Positions 50,263-58,237 of a stretch of 64,000 bases of DNA are shown one piece after another (the stretch's first letter is position 1; the number at the start of each line of letters is the position of its first letter). This DNA comes from Actinoplanes siamensis (GTDB lineage Bacteria > Actinomycetota > Actinomycetes > Mycobacteriales > Micromonosporaceae): positions 62,001-126,000 of the forward strand of contig NZ_BOMW01000033.1 in NCBI RefSeq assembly GCF_016862395.1, written 5' to 3'. Below the pieces are notes generated by a model. It was not told the origin of the DNA, did not search any database, and saw only the letters and a list, made by a program, of their open reading frames with translations. Position numbers and translations under genes: made by a program.

Positions 50263-50904
50263 GTGACATCTAAGCACCTGGTCTGGGACTGGAACGGCAC
50301 CCTTCTCGACGATCTTCACCTGGTCGTGTCGTCGACCAACGAGGCCTTCGCCACGGTCGGCGGCCGGGCCGTCGGGACGGACGAGCACCGGCGGGCGTTC
50401 CGGCGGCCGGTCGCCGAATTCTACGCCGAGATGCTCGGCCGGGCGGTGGACCAGGAGGAGTTCGGCCGGCTGGATCGCATCTTCCACGACGCGTACCGGC
50501 TCGGCCTGACCGACATCACGCTGGCGGCCGACGCGATGACCGCGATCAAGACCTGGCCGGGGACGCAGTCGCTGCTCTCCATGTGGTTCCACGGCGAGCT
50601 GGTGCCGGCTGTGGAGACGTACGGACTGGCCGGCGTCTTCACCCGGATCGACGGGCTGCGCACCGAGGTGGGCGGCGACCTGAAGGCCGGGCACCTGGCG
50701 CGGCACCTGGAGGGGCTGGGCCTGGCCGGCGCCGACGTGGTGCTGATCGGCGACTCGCTGGACGACGCGGCCGCCGCCGACTCGGTGGGCGCCGGCTCGG
50801 TGCTCTACACCGGGGGCTTCACCGACCCGGTCCGGCTGCGCGAGTCCGGCCGGCTGGTGGCCGATTCGCTCGTCGATGCGGTGAGGCTGGCCATGTCGCT
50901 CTGA
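50263..50904 (+). CDS. HAD-family hydrolase
   Basis: This is a haloacid dehalogenase-type phosphatase, 213 residues. Motif I is WDWNGTLLDD (nucleophile Asp, second Asp replaced by Asn as in some phosphoglycolate-type enzymes), Lys is in GDLKAGHL, and motif IV is VLIGDSLDDAAAA. The substrate is unknown. GTG 50263 is preceded by TAACGT plus 6 nt; with no Shine-Dalgarno it is probably leaderless. It could also be read through from the ligase-glutaredoxin operon. Confidence 0.92.
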   Translation: MTSKHLVWDWNGTLLDDLHLVVSSTNEAFATVGGRAVGTDEHRRAFRRPVAEFYAEMLGRAVDQEEFGRLDRIFHDAYRLGLTDITLAADAMTAIKTWPGTQSLLSMWFHGELVPAVETYGLAGVFTRIDGLRTEVGGDLKAGHLARHLEGLGLAGADVVLIGDSLDDAAAADSVGAGSVLYTGGFTDPVRLRESGRLVADSLVDAVRLAMSL

Positions 50905-51069
50905 GCCGGATCGTGTTTCGGATCACGATCCGCCACGCCGCGGCCCCGGGTCGTGTTCCGGAACAGGACCTGGGTGGCCCCGGCGGGGTGCGAACGGTAA
51001 TACTCGACAGGTCGGCTCGACTAACACAGCCGGGTCGATCTTGTCCAATTGTCCCGACAAGATCGCGAT

Positions 51070-51098
51070 TTGTGCACGCCTTCACAAGCGCCTACTCT
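51070..51098 (+). promoter_or_regulatory. rex promoter with Rex operator over the -35
   Basis: The -35 is TTGTGC (51070-51075), the spacer is 17 bp and the -10 is TACTCT (51093-51098). The Rex operator TTGTG-N8-TCACAA occupies 51070-51087 and so covers the -35. Rex bound at low NADH/NAD+ would block the rex-hemA-hemC-hemD operon. Confidence 0.8.
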
Positions 51099-51199
51099 GT
51101 GACTCCGACGAGCCCGCTACCACAGCCGCCCCGACGGGGCTTCACCGGTATCGCACAGATCGGGCTCACCGCAGGTTCGCCTCGTCGGCACGGAGTCAG

Positions 51200-51940
51200 A
51201 TGAGTCAGCAGCGTCACGGAAGCACGCCCGGCGAAGCCGGTGACGTCCCGGCCTTCCCGGACCTCCCGGAGGCGACGATCGCGAGGCTGCCCGAATACCT
51301 GCGCGCCCTGCACCATCTGGCCGAGGCCGGCGCGGAAACGGTATCCAGCGAGGGTCTGGCCGCCGCCGCCGGGGTCAACTCCGCGAAACTTCGCAAGGAT
51401 CTCTCACATCTGGGGTCGTACGGGACCCGGGGCGTCGGGTACGACGTGGCCCTGCTGGTCGACCAGATCGAGTACATCCTGGGCCTGGACAAGAACCGCG
51501 CGGTCTGCCTGGTCGGCGTCGGCAACCTGGGCCACGCCCTGGCCGGTTACGCCGGGTTCGCCAGCCGAGGTTTCCGGGTCGTCGCGCTCTTCGACGCCGA
51601 CCGCAAGAAGGTCGGCGAGGTGATCAACGGCATGGCCGTCCGGCACATCGGCGACCTGGAACTGGTGGCCGCCGAGGAGTCGATAGCCATCGGCGTCATC
51701 GCCACCCCGCCCACCGCCGCCCAGGCGGTGGCCGATCTGCTGGTCGCCGCCGGTGTGACAAGCATCCTGAACTTCGCGCCATGCGTACTGTCGGTCCCTC
51801 CGAACGTCGATGTGCGCAAGGTGGATCTGGCCGTCGAGTTGCAGATCCTCTCGTTCCACGAACACCGCAAGGCGTCGCTGACCGCCCTTCCCGGCGGAGC
51901 CGGCGACGCCGCGGGTGACCAGGAGGCAGTGGGGTCGTGA
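51200..51940 (+). CDS. rex: Redox-sensing transcriptional repressor Rex
   Basis: Rex senses the NADH/NAD+ ratio. The 246 residues have an N-terminal winged helix (ATIARLPEYLRALHHLAEAG, then GVNSAKLRKDLSHLGSYGTR, ~55-75) and a Rossmann domain with VGVGNLGHALAGY. The C-terminal swapped helix has LQILSFHEHRK. ATG 51200 is 4 nt after GGAG; a longer in-frame reading would include the operator. hemA overlaps its stop (GTGA). It probably autoregulates. Confidence 0.97.
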   Translation: MSQQRHGSTPGEAGDVPAFPDLPEATIARLPEYLRALHHLAEAGAETVSSEGLAAAAGVNSAKLRKDLSHLGSYGTRGVGYDVALLVDQIEYILGLDKNRAVCLVGVGNLGHALAGYAGFASRGFRVVALFDADRKKVGEVINGMAVRHIGDLELVAAEESIAIGVIATPPTAAQAVADLLVAAGVTSILNFAPCVLSVPPNVDVRKVDLAVELQILSFHEHRKASLTALPGGAGDAAGDQEAVGS

Positions 51941-53250
51941 ATCTGCTCAGCATCGGTGCGTCCTACCGCACCGCCGACGTGGCCGTCCTGGAGCGGCTCA
52001 GCATTCCCGAGTCAGACATCCCTCAACTCCTGCAGAAGCTGGTCGCCCAGCCCTACGTGAGCGAGGCCGTGCTGGTCTCGACCTGCAACCGCGTCGAGGT
52101 GTACGCCGCGGTCAGCGGGTTCCACGGCGGCCTCGGCGACATCTGCAACGTGCTGTCCCAGCACTCCGGCATCCCGGCCAGCGAGCTGGCCGGGCACCTC
52201 TACGTGCACTACGGCGAGGCCGCGGTCCGGCACTCGTTCCGGGTCTCCTCCGGGCTCGACTCGATGGTGGTCGGCGAGGCGCAGATCCTCGGGCAGCTGC
52301 GGGACGCGTACCACGCGGCCACCGAGTCCGACTCGGCCGGCCGGCTGCTGCACGAGCTGATGCAGCAGGCGCTGCGGGTCGGCAAGCGGGCACACGCCGA
52401 GACCGGCATCGACAAGGCCGGCCAGAGCGTGGTCACGGCCGCCCTGGAGGTGGCCGCCGACCACCTCGGCGGCGACCTGACCGGGCGCCCCGCGCTGGTG
52501 ATCGGCGCCGGCGCGATGGGCGCGCTGTCGGTCGCCACGTTGACCCGGACCGGTGTCGGCCCGCTGCGGATCACCAACCGCAGCGCCGACCGGGCGGACC
52601 GGCTGGCCGAGGCGTACGGCGCGGTCGCCGTCCCGATCGCGGACCTGCGGCAGGTGCTCGGCGAGGTGGACATCGTGGTCAGCGCGACCGCTTCCACCCA
52701 GCCGGTGCTGACCCGGGACCTGTTGGAATCCGCGCTCGGCGCCCGTGCCGACGGGCACCCGCTGGTGGTGCTCGACCTCGCGGTGCCGCGGGACGTCGCC
52801 CCGGACGCGGCGGGCCTGCCCGGCCTGGTCGTGGTCGACATCGACGGGCTCGCCACCAGCCGCCGCGCGGCCCCGGCCGCCGCCGAGACCGCCGCGGTCG
52901 AGCAGATCGTCACCGGCGAGGTGGACAACTTCCTCGGCTGGATGCGCGGGGCGGAGATCGCGCCCACCGTGGCCGCCCTGCGGACCCGCGCCGAGGAGGT
53001 GGTCTCCGCCGAGATGCGCAAGCTGCTCGCGCGGCGGCCGGAATTCACCGAGGAGCAGCGGGCCGACGTTTCCCGTACCCTGCACCGAGTCGTCCAGCAG
53101 ATCCTGCACTCGCCGACCGTGCGGGTGCGGCAGCTGGCCGCCGAGCCGGGTGGCGATCAGTACGCCGCCCTGCTCCGTGAGCTGTTCGACCTGGACGTCC
53201 CCCTGGCCACCCACGCCGACGCGGTACCCGAGATCGGAGGTAAGGCATGA
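51937..53250 (+). CDS. hemA: Glutamyl-tRNA reductase
   Basis: HemA makes glutamate-1-semialdehyde from glutamyl-tRNA with NADPH, the first step of C5 heme synthesis. The 437 residues have catalytic Cys50 in VSTCNRVEVY, SGLDSMVVGEAQILGQLRDA (~104-123), the NADPH motif VIGAGAMGALSV (~188) and a dimerisation helix at the C-terminus. GTG 51937 overlaps the rex stop by 4 nt. A 30-codon ORF starts at its stop codon. Confidence 0.97.
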   Translation: MNLLSIGASYRTADVAVLERLSIPESDIPQLLQKLVAQPYVSEAVLVSTCNRVEVYAAVSGFHGGLGDICNVLSQHSGIPASELAGHLYVHYGEAAVRHSFRVSSGLDSMVVGEAQILGQLRDAYHAATESDSAGRLLHELMQQALRVGKRAHAETGIDKAGQSVVTAALEVAADHLGGDLTGRPALVIGAGAMGALSVATLTRTGVGPLRITNRSADRADRLAEAYGAVAVPIADLRQVLGEVDIVVSATASTQPVLTRDLLESALGARADGHPLVVLDLAVPRDVAPDAAGLPGLVVVDIDGLATSRRAAPAAAETAAVEQIVTGEVDNFLGWMRGAEIAPTVAALRTRAEEVVSAEMRKLLARRPEFTEEQRADVSRTLHRVVQQILHSPTVRVRQLAAEPGGDQYAALLRELFDLDVPLATHADAVPEIGGKA

Positions 53251-53339
53251 CCGCCCGCACCGAGCGGCGCCCGGCCGGACCTGACGACGACCTCGCGGGC
53301 GAGGGCCGCAAGAACATCCGGAAGGCGGGCCCAGCGTGA
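53247..53339 (+). CDS. Candidate 30-residue protein coupling hemA and hemC
   Basis: The ATG at 53247 overlaps the hemA stop (ATGA), and its TGA (53337-53339) overlaps the hemC GTG (53336). GGAGG lies 6 nt before the ATG. The product is MTARTERRPAGPDDDLAGEG plus a short basic end, and looks disordered. It fills the whole hemA-hemC gap, so ribosomes reaching hemC would come through it. It could be a coupling device rather than a functional protein. I do not recognise it. Confidence 0.6.
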   Translation: MTARTERRPAGPDDDLAGEGRKNIRKAGPA

Positions 53340-54298
53340 CTGTGAAGCCGCTGCGCCTCGGCACCCGGGGCAGCGCTCTCGCGATCACCCAGTCCCGGAT
53401 GGTCGCCGACCAGCTGACCGCGGCCACCGGCCGGGCCGTCGAGCTGGTCCGCATCGTCACGCCCGGCGACACCTCGTCGGCGCCCGTCGCCCAGCTCGGC
53501 GTCGGGGTGTTCGTCTCCGCGCTGCGGGACGCGCTGTCGGCCGGTGAGATCGACTTCGCCGTCCACTCGTACAAGGACCTGCCCACCGGCGACCACCCGC
53601 TGCTGCACATCGCGGCCGTGCCGCACCGGGAGGACCCGCGGGACGCGCTGGTGGCCCGCGACGGGCGTACGCTCGCCGACCTGCCGCCCGGATCGCGGGT
53701 CGGCACCGGGGCGGTCCGGCGGATCGCCCAGCTCCGGGCTCTCGGACTGGAGTTGCAGGTCACGCCGATTCGGGGCAACGTTGACACGCGCATCGCGCGA
53801 GTTCTCGGCCCCCGGGCCGACCTCGACGCGGTCGTCCTGGCCCAGGCCGGGGTGTCACGCCTCGGCCGCACGGCCGAGATCACCGAAACGCTGGACCCGA
53901 TGCTCATGCTGCCCGCCCCGGCCCAGGGCGCGCTGGCTGTCGAGTGCCGGTCCGGCGACGCAGACCTGGTCGAGCTGCTGGCCGTGCTCGACCACGCACC
54001 GACCCGGGCCGCCGTCGTGGCGGAACGGGCGTTGCTGGCCACGCTGGAGGCCGGGTGTGCCGCCCCGGTCGCCGCTTACGCCCGCCTCGTCCGGGGTGGG
54101 CATGCCGGCTCCGTCCCCACCGACGGGCTCGGCGAGGAGATGATTCACCTGCGCGGTGCGGTGATCAGCCCGGATGGGGTTCGAGCCATCCGGCTGTCGC
54201 GCACCGGAACGCCCGCCGGGGCGGCGGAGATCGGCAAGGCACTCGCCGCCGACCTCCTCGACGCCGGCGCCGATACCCTGATGGGGAGCACAGAATGA
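53336..54298 (+). CDS. hemC: Hydroxymethylbilane synthase (porphobilinogen deaminase)
   Basis: HemC joins four porphobilinogens into hydroxymethylbilane. The 320 residues have the start LRLGTRGSALAITQS, catalytic Asp81 (VHSYKDLPTG), RGNVDTRI, PAPAQGALAVECR and dipyrromethane-anchor Cys241 (LEAGCAAPVAAYA). The GTG at 53336 overlaps the stop of the 30-codon ORF; hemD overlaps its own stop (ATGA). Confidence 0.97.
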   Translation: MTVKPLRLGTRGSALAITQSRMVADQLTAATGRAVELVRIVTPGDTSSAPVAQLGVGVFVSALRDALSAGEIDFAVHSYKDLPTGDHPLLHIAAVPHREDPRDALVARDGRTLADLPPGSRVGTGAVRRIAQLRALGLELQVTPIRGNVDTRIARVLGPRADLDAVVLAQAGVSRLGRTAEITETLDPMLMLPAPAQGALAVECRSGDADLVELLAVLDHAPTRAAVVAERALLATLEAGCAAPVAAYARLVRGGHAGSVPTDGLGEEMIHLRGAVISPDGVRAIRLSRTGTPAGAAEIGKALAADLLDAGADTLMGSTE

Positions 54299-55881
54299 CC
54301 ACCCGCACCGCCCGTAAGCCAGCCGGACGCATCGCGTTCATCGGCGCCGGACCCGGCGACCCGGAGCTGCTGACCCGCCGCGCGTACGCCGCGCTGACCG
54401 ATGCCGACCAGGTGGTCTACGACCGGGGCGTGCCCGAGTCGCTGCTGTCCGCGATCCGCGCGGACGCCAAGGAGGACGCCCAGTTCAGCCCGGCCGAAGG
54501 CGCCCCCGGCGACGTGGCCAAGGTGCTGCTCTCCGCCGCCAAGTCCGGCCTGGCCGCCGTGCACCTGGTGGCCGGCGACCCGTTCGGTCACGACGCGGTG
54601 GTCAAGGAGGTGCAGGCGGTCGCGCGGACCGCTGTGCACTTCGAGGTGATCCCGGGCATCGGCCAGGCCGAGGGCGTCGCGGCGTACGCGGGTGTGCCGC
54701 TGCCCGGCGTGCGCATCGCCGCCGACGTCGACGACGTCACCTCGCTGGACTTCGACGCGCTGGCCGGCGCGGCCCAGAAGGGCTCGTTCGCGGTCGCGGT
54801 GGACGCCGGTGACCTGGCCGCGGTCCGAGACGGGCTGCTGGCGGCCGGCGTCGAGCCGGGTGTCCCGGTCGGCGTGACCGGCGACGGCACCGGCGAGACG
54901 CAGTACACCACCACCTCGACGGTGGACAGCTTCGTGGCCGCCGCGCTCGGCTTCACCGGCCGGGTCGTGCTGACCGTCGGCGCCGAGGTGGGCGAGCGGG
55001 ACGCGCTGAGCTGGTGGGAGAACCGGCCGCTGTACGGCTGGAAGGTGCTGGTCCCGCGGACCAAGGAGCAGGCCGGCGCGATGAGCGCGCGGCTGCGGGC
55101 GTACGGCGCGATCCCGTGCGAGGTGCCGACCATCGCGGTCGAGCCGCCCCGCACCCCGGCGCAGATGGAGCGCGCGGTCAAGGGCCTGGTCGACGGCCGG
55201 TACGCGTGGGTGGTGTTCACCTCGGTGAACGCGGTCCGCGCGGTGTGGGAGAAGTTCGCCGAGCACGGCCTGGACGCCAGGCACTTCGGCGGTGTCAAGA
55301 TCGCCTGCATCGGCGAGGCCACCGCCGAGGCGGTCCGCGCGTTCGGCATCCAGCCCGAGCTGATCCCGGCCGGTGAGCAGTCCAGCGAGGGCCTGCTGGC
55401 CGAGTTCTCCCCGCACGACGAGATCCTCGACCCGGTCGGCCGGGTGCTGCTGCCGCGCGCCGACATCGCCACCGAGACCCTCGCGGCCGGCCTGATCGAG
55501 CGGGGCTGGGAGGTGGACGACGTGACCGCGTACCGGACGGTGCGGGCCGCGCCGCCGCCCGCCGAGATCCGCGACGCGATCAAGTCGGGTGGCTTCGACG
55601 CGGTGCTCTTCACCTCGTCCTCGACCGTCCGCAACCTGGTCGGCATCGCCGGCAAGCCGCACGCCCGCACGGTCGTCGCGGTGATCGGCCCGAAGACCGC
55701 GGAGACCGCTATCGAGTTCGGCCTGCGGGTGGACACCCAGCCGCAGAACGCCTCGGTGCCGGACCTGGTCGAGGCGCTCGCCGAGTACGCCCTGGAACTG
55801 CGCGAGAAGCTGGCGGCGATGCCTGCCAAGCAGCGCCGCGGCTCCAAGGTGCAGGGCCCCACCGCTCTCCGTTTCCGCTGA
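54295..55881 (+). CDS. hemD: Fused uroporphyrinogen-III methyltransferase-like / uroporphyrinogen-III synthase
   Basis: This is a two-domain protein of 528 residues. Residues ~10-245 resemble SUMT/CobA methylases (RIAFIGAGPGDPELLTRRAY, then DADQVVYDRGVPESLL), but the usual GGDPFxFGRGxEE motif reads AGDPFGHDAVVKE. Residues ~260-500 are the HemD synthase (LVPRTKEQAGAMSARLRAYG, VFTSVNAVRAV, IGEATAEAVRAFG, FTSSSTVRNLVG). The synthase closes the tetrapyrrole ring; the methylase half may be inactive or divergent. ATG 54295 overlaps hemC. A terminator-like hairpin follows. Confidence 0.93.
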   Translation: MTTRTARKPAGRIAFIGAGPGDPELLTRRAYAALTDADQVVYDRGVPESLLSAIRADAKEDAQFSPAEGAPGDVAKVLLSAAKSGLAAVHLVAGDPFGHDAVVKEVQAVARTAVHFEVIPGIGQAEGVAAYAGVPLPGVRIAADVDDVTSLDFDALAGAAQKGSFAVAVDAGDLAAVRDGLLAAGVEPGVPVGVTGDGTGETQYTTTSTVDSFVAAALGFTGRVVLTVGAEVGERDALSWWENRPLYGWKVLVPRTKEQAGAMSARLRAYGAIPCEVPTIAVEPPRTPAQMERAVKGLVDGRYAWVVFTSVNAVRAVWEKFAEHGLDARHFGGVKIACIGEATAEAVRAFGIQPELIPAGEQSSEGLLAEFSPHDEILDPVGRVLLPRADIATETLAAGLIERGWEVDDVTAYRTVRAAPPPAEIRDAIKSGGFDAVLFTSSSTVRNLVGIAGKPHARTVVAVIGPKTAETAIEFGLRVDTQPQNASVPDLVEALAEYALELREKLAAMPAKQRRGSKVQGPTALRFR

Positions 55882-55887
55882 TCGTTC

Positions 55888-55916
55888 ACGCGCCGGGGGA
55901 AGATCCCCCGGCGCGT
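55888..55916 (+). terminator. Hairpin between hemD and hemB
   Basis: A perfect 12-bp stem (ACGCGCCGGGGG and its complement) with a 5-nt loop AAGAT, 7 bp after the hemD stop and 20 bp before hemB. There is no T-run; it could be a partial terminator, with hemB still made by read-through. Confidence 0.7.
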
Positions 55917-55935
55917 TCCCCGTTAGGGAGCGCCC

Positions 55936-56925
55936 ATGTCCTTCCCCGACATCCGCCCGCGCCGCCTCCGGCGCACCCCGGCGATCCGCCGCCTGGTCGA
56001 GGAGACCCGGGTCGCCCCGTCCGAGCTGATCCTCCCGCTCTTCCTCAAGGAGGGGATCACCGAGCCCAGGCCGATCAGCTCGCTCCCGGGCGTCGTCCAG
56101 CACACCCGTGAGTCGCTGCTCAAGGCCGCCCACGAGGCGGTCAGCGCGGGCGTCGGCGGCCTGATGCTCTACGGCGTGCCGGACAACGCGAACAAGGACG
56201 AGACCGGTTCGGCCGGGCTCGACCCGGAGGGCATCCTCAACGTCGGCCTCCGGGACCTGCGCGCCGAGCTCGGCGACGACACCGTGATCATGGGTGACGT
56301 CTGCGTGGACGAGTTCACCACGCACGGGCACTGCGGCGTGCTCGCCGCGGACGGCTCGGTCGACAACGACGCCACGCTGGAGATCTACGCCCGGATGGCG
56401 GTGGCGCAGGCCGAGGCGGGCGCGCACATGGTCGGTCCCTCCGGGATGATGGACGGCCAGGTCGGCGTGATCCGCAAGGCCCTGGACGCGGCCGGTCACC
56501 AGGACATCGGGATCCTGGCCTACTCGGCGAAGTACGCGGGCGCCTTCTACGGCCCGTTCCGCGAGGCGGTCGAGTCAACGTTGCAGGGCGACCGGCGGCA
56601 GTACCAGCAGGATCCGCCGAACCTGCGGGACGCGCTGCGCGAGGTCGACCTGGACGTGGCCGAGGGCGCCGACATCGTGATGATCAAGCCGGCGCTGCCG
56701 TACCTGGACGTGATCGCCGCGATCCGGGAGCGGGTCGCCGTGCCGGTCGCCGCGTACCAGGTCTCCGGCGAGTACGCGATGGTCGAGGCGGCCGCCGCGA
56801 ACGGCTGGCTCGACCGCGAGCGCGTGATCATGGAGTCGCTGACCTCGATCAAGCGGGCCGGCGCGCAGATCATCCTCACCTACTGGGCCGTCGAAGCCGC
56901 CCAACTCCTCCGCGAGCGCTACTGA
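55936..56925 (+). CDS. hemB: Delta-aminolevulinic acid dehydratase (porphobilinogen synthase)
   Basis: HemB condenses two ALA into porphobilinogen. The 329 residues have Schiff-base lysines Lys199 (YSAKYAGAFYGPFREA) and Lys251 (VMIKPALPYLD), plus GPSGMMDGQV. The metal loop is DVCVDEFTTHGHCG (Cys123, Asp125, Cys133): two of the three zinc Cys are present and the middle one is Asp, an intermediate between Zn and Mg forms. It overlaps the convergent GNAT gene by 7 nt. Confidence 0.97.
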   Translation: MSFPDIRPRRLRRTPAIRRLVEETRVAPSELILPLFLKEGITEPRPISSLPGVVQHTRESLLKAAHEAVSAGVGGLMLYGVPDNANKDETGSAGLDPEGILNVGLRDLRAELGDDTVIMGDVCVDEFTTHGHCGVLAADGSVDNDATLEIYARMAVAQAEAGAHMVGPSGMMDGQVGVIRKALDAAGHQDIGILAYSAKYAGAFYGPFREAVESTLQGDRRQYQQDPPNLRDALREVDLDVAEGADIVMIKPALPYLDVIAAIRERVAVPVAAYQVSGEYAMVEAAAANGWLDRERVIMESLTSIKRAGAQIILTYWAVEAAQLLRERY

Positions 56926-57935
56926 GATTCGAGCCTCTGCACGAGCTGGGCCACGTCGGCGATGTACTCGAACCAGTCGCGGTCCGACTGGTAGCCCAGC
57001 TCCGCGTTGACCTTCAGCATCGACTCGTTGTGCTGCGCGTTCCAGGTCTGCACCTGGCGCAGGCCGGGTTCGGCGGCGCGCAGCTCGAACAGCATCCGAG
57101 CCTTGATCGCCCGGTCGATGCCGTAGCCGCGGTGCTCCCGGACGACGATCGTGTCGTACTGGTCGGCGCGCTCCGGGTGCTGTGCCGGGACGACCACCTC
57201 GGTCAGCCCGGCGACCGCGCCGGTCGCCTCGTGGATGGCCAGCACGATGTACGGCTTGAGGCCCCGCCGGTGCAGCGTCTCCAGTGACTCGCGGAGCCGG
57301 GCCGGGTCGGACGAGCGCGGCGTCAGGTCGAGATCGTCGTCGTCGGTCTGCGCCTCGGCCTTGGCCCGCGCGTAGGCTTCCAGCAGCTCCGCGGACGGGC
57401 CGCCGGGATGGTACTCCACCCGGTACCCGGCGCCGAGGCCGTTGGACATCGCGCCGAGGGCGGCCCAGTCGACAGTGTCCAGACTGAGGACACTGCGGGT
57501 CTCCACATACTCCCGTTCGAAGCCGAGCGACTCGTAGAAGCCGATGGCGGGTGTTCCACCGATGGCCTCCACCCCGATCGAGGAGAATCCTTCCAGGTAC
57601 GCCCGGCGTGCCGCCACGGCGAGCAGTTCCCGCCCCAGTCCGCGGCGTCGCAGCTGCGGCTTGACGAGGATCTCGAGCACCCCGATGTCGCCCAGCAGCA
57701 GGATGCTGACCAGCGCGTAGATTTCGCTCTCCCCCTCGGGGAGGCGGTCGTCCTCGGCCACCCAGCAGATCCGGCGCTCGCCCGGCATGGTCTCGGCGAG
57801 GTAGTCCCTGACCCGGACGTCCCGCCATGCTGGATCGTCGGGGAGGTCGGTGGTCAGCACCGCGTTGACCGTCTCCACCAGCGAGTGGATCTCAGCCGCG
57901 GACGCGGAGCGGGGATCCCATTCACGCACCCTCAC
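56919..57935 (-). CDS. Protein with two GNAT acetyltransferase domains
   Basis: The 338 residues carry two GNAT folds. The first (~40-155) has the acetyl-CoA loop VKPQLRRRGLGRELL and FYESLGFEREY. The second (~175-330) has VVREHRGYGIDRAIKARML and NAQHNESMLKVNAELGYQ. Two-domain GNATs of this size occur in actinobacteria, some like mycothiol synthase MshD, but the specific MshD residues cannot be confirmed here. GTG 57935 is the chosen start. It is convergent with hemB. Confidence 0.85.
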   Translation of the reverse strand: MRVREWDPRSASAAEIHSLVETVNAVLTTDLPDDPAWRDVRVRDYLAETMPGERRICWVAEDDRLPEGESEIYALVSILLLGDIGVLEILVKPQLRRRGLGRELLAVAARRAYLEGFSSIGVEAIGGTPAIGFYESLGFEREYVETRSVLSLDTVDWAALGAMSNGLGAGYRVEYHPGGPSAELLEAYARAKAEAQTDDDDLDLTPRSSDPARLRESLETLHRRGLKPYIVLAIHEATGAVAGLTEVVVPAQHPERADQYDTIVVREHRGYGIDRAIKARMLFELRAAEPGLRQVQTWNAQHNESMLKVNAELGYQSDRDWFEYIADVAQLVQRLESQ

Positions 57936-58237
57936 CCGTACATCGTGCCGTTTACCCGACCTCCAGGGAAGTGCTGACCACGCAAAAGTACGCGCCCGCT
58001 CACCGAGCGTCGCGAAAACTCGCTACGATCCGTCCGCACCGCCCTTCCACGCCTTGCGCCGCGTGGCGGCTTGCGCCGCGCCGGCGTGCTCAGTTGCGGC
58101 TGCGCCGGCGTGATCAGGCCGGGATGGTCACGCCGGGATGGTCACGCCGGGATGGTCACGCCGGGATGGTCACGCCGGGATGGTCACGCCGGGCGATGCG
58201 GATCATCGCGGGGACAGGTGCGGCTGCTCCGGCGTGA
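57936..58237. other. Intergenic region with minisatellite
   Basis: There is no supported gene. Its central part is the 14-bp array at 58121-58190. On both sides of the array lie copies of TGCGGCTGCGCCGGCGTGAT (near 58095) and a variant with CTCC (near 58222), so the array is bracketed by a longer direct repeat. The left part (57936-58080) carries the GNAT promoter region. Confidence 0.65.
58121..58190. repeat. Five perfect 14-bp tandem repeats
   Basis: GGGATGGTCACGCC is repeated five times without change (58121-58134 through 58177-58190). Identical copies with no spacers mean recent slippage or expansion and exclude a CRISPR array. Confidence 0.97.

Noticed and set aside
54145..56499. 784-codon minus-strand open frame opposite hemC-hemD-hemB
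   Set aside because: Low-complexity Arg/Asp/Gly/His translation, fully antisense to three well-supported heme genes.
58121..58190. CRISPR array
   Set aside because: The repeats are 14 bp, contiguous and identical with no spacers, and no cas gene is near.
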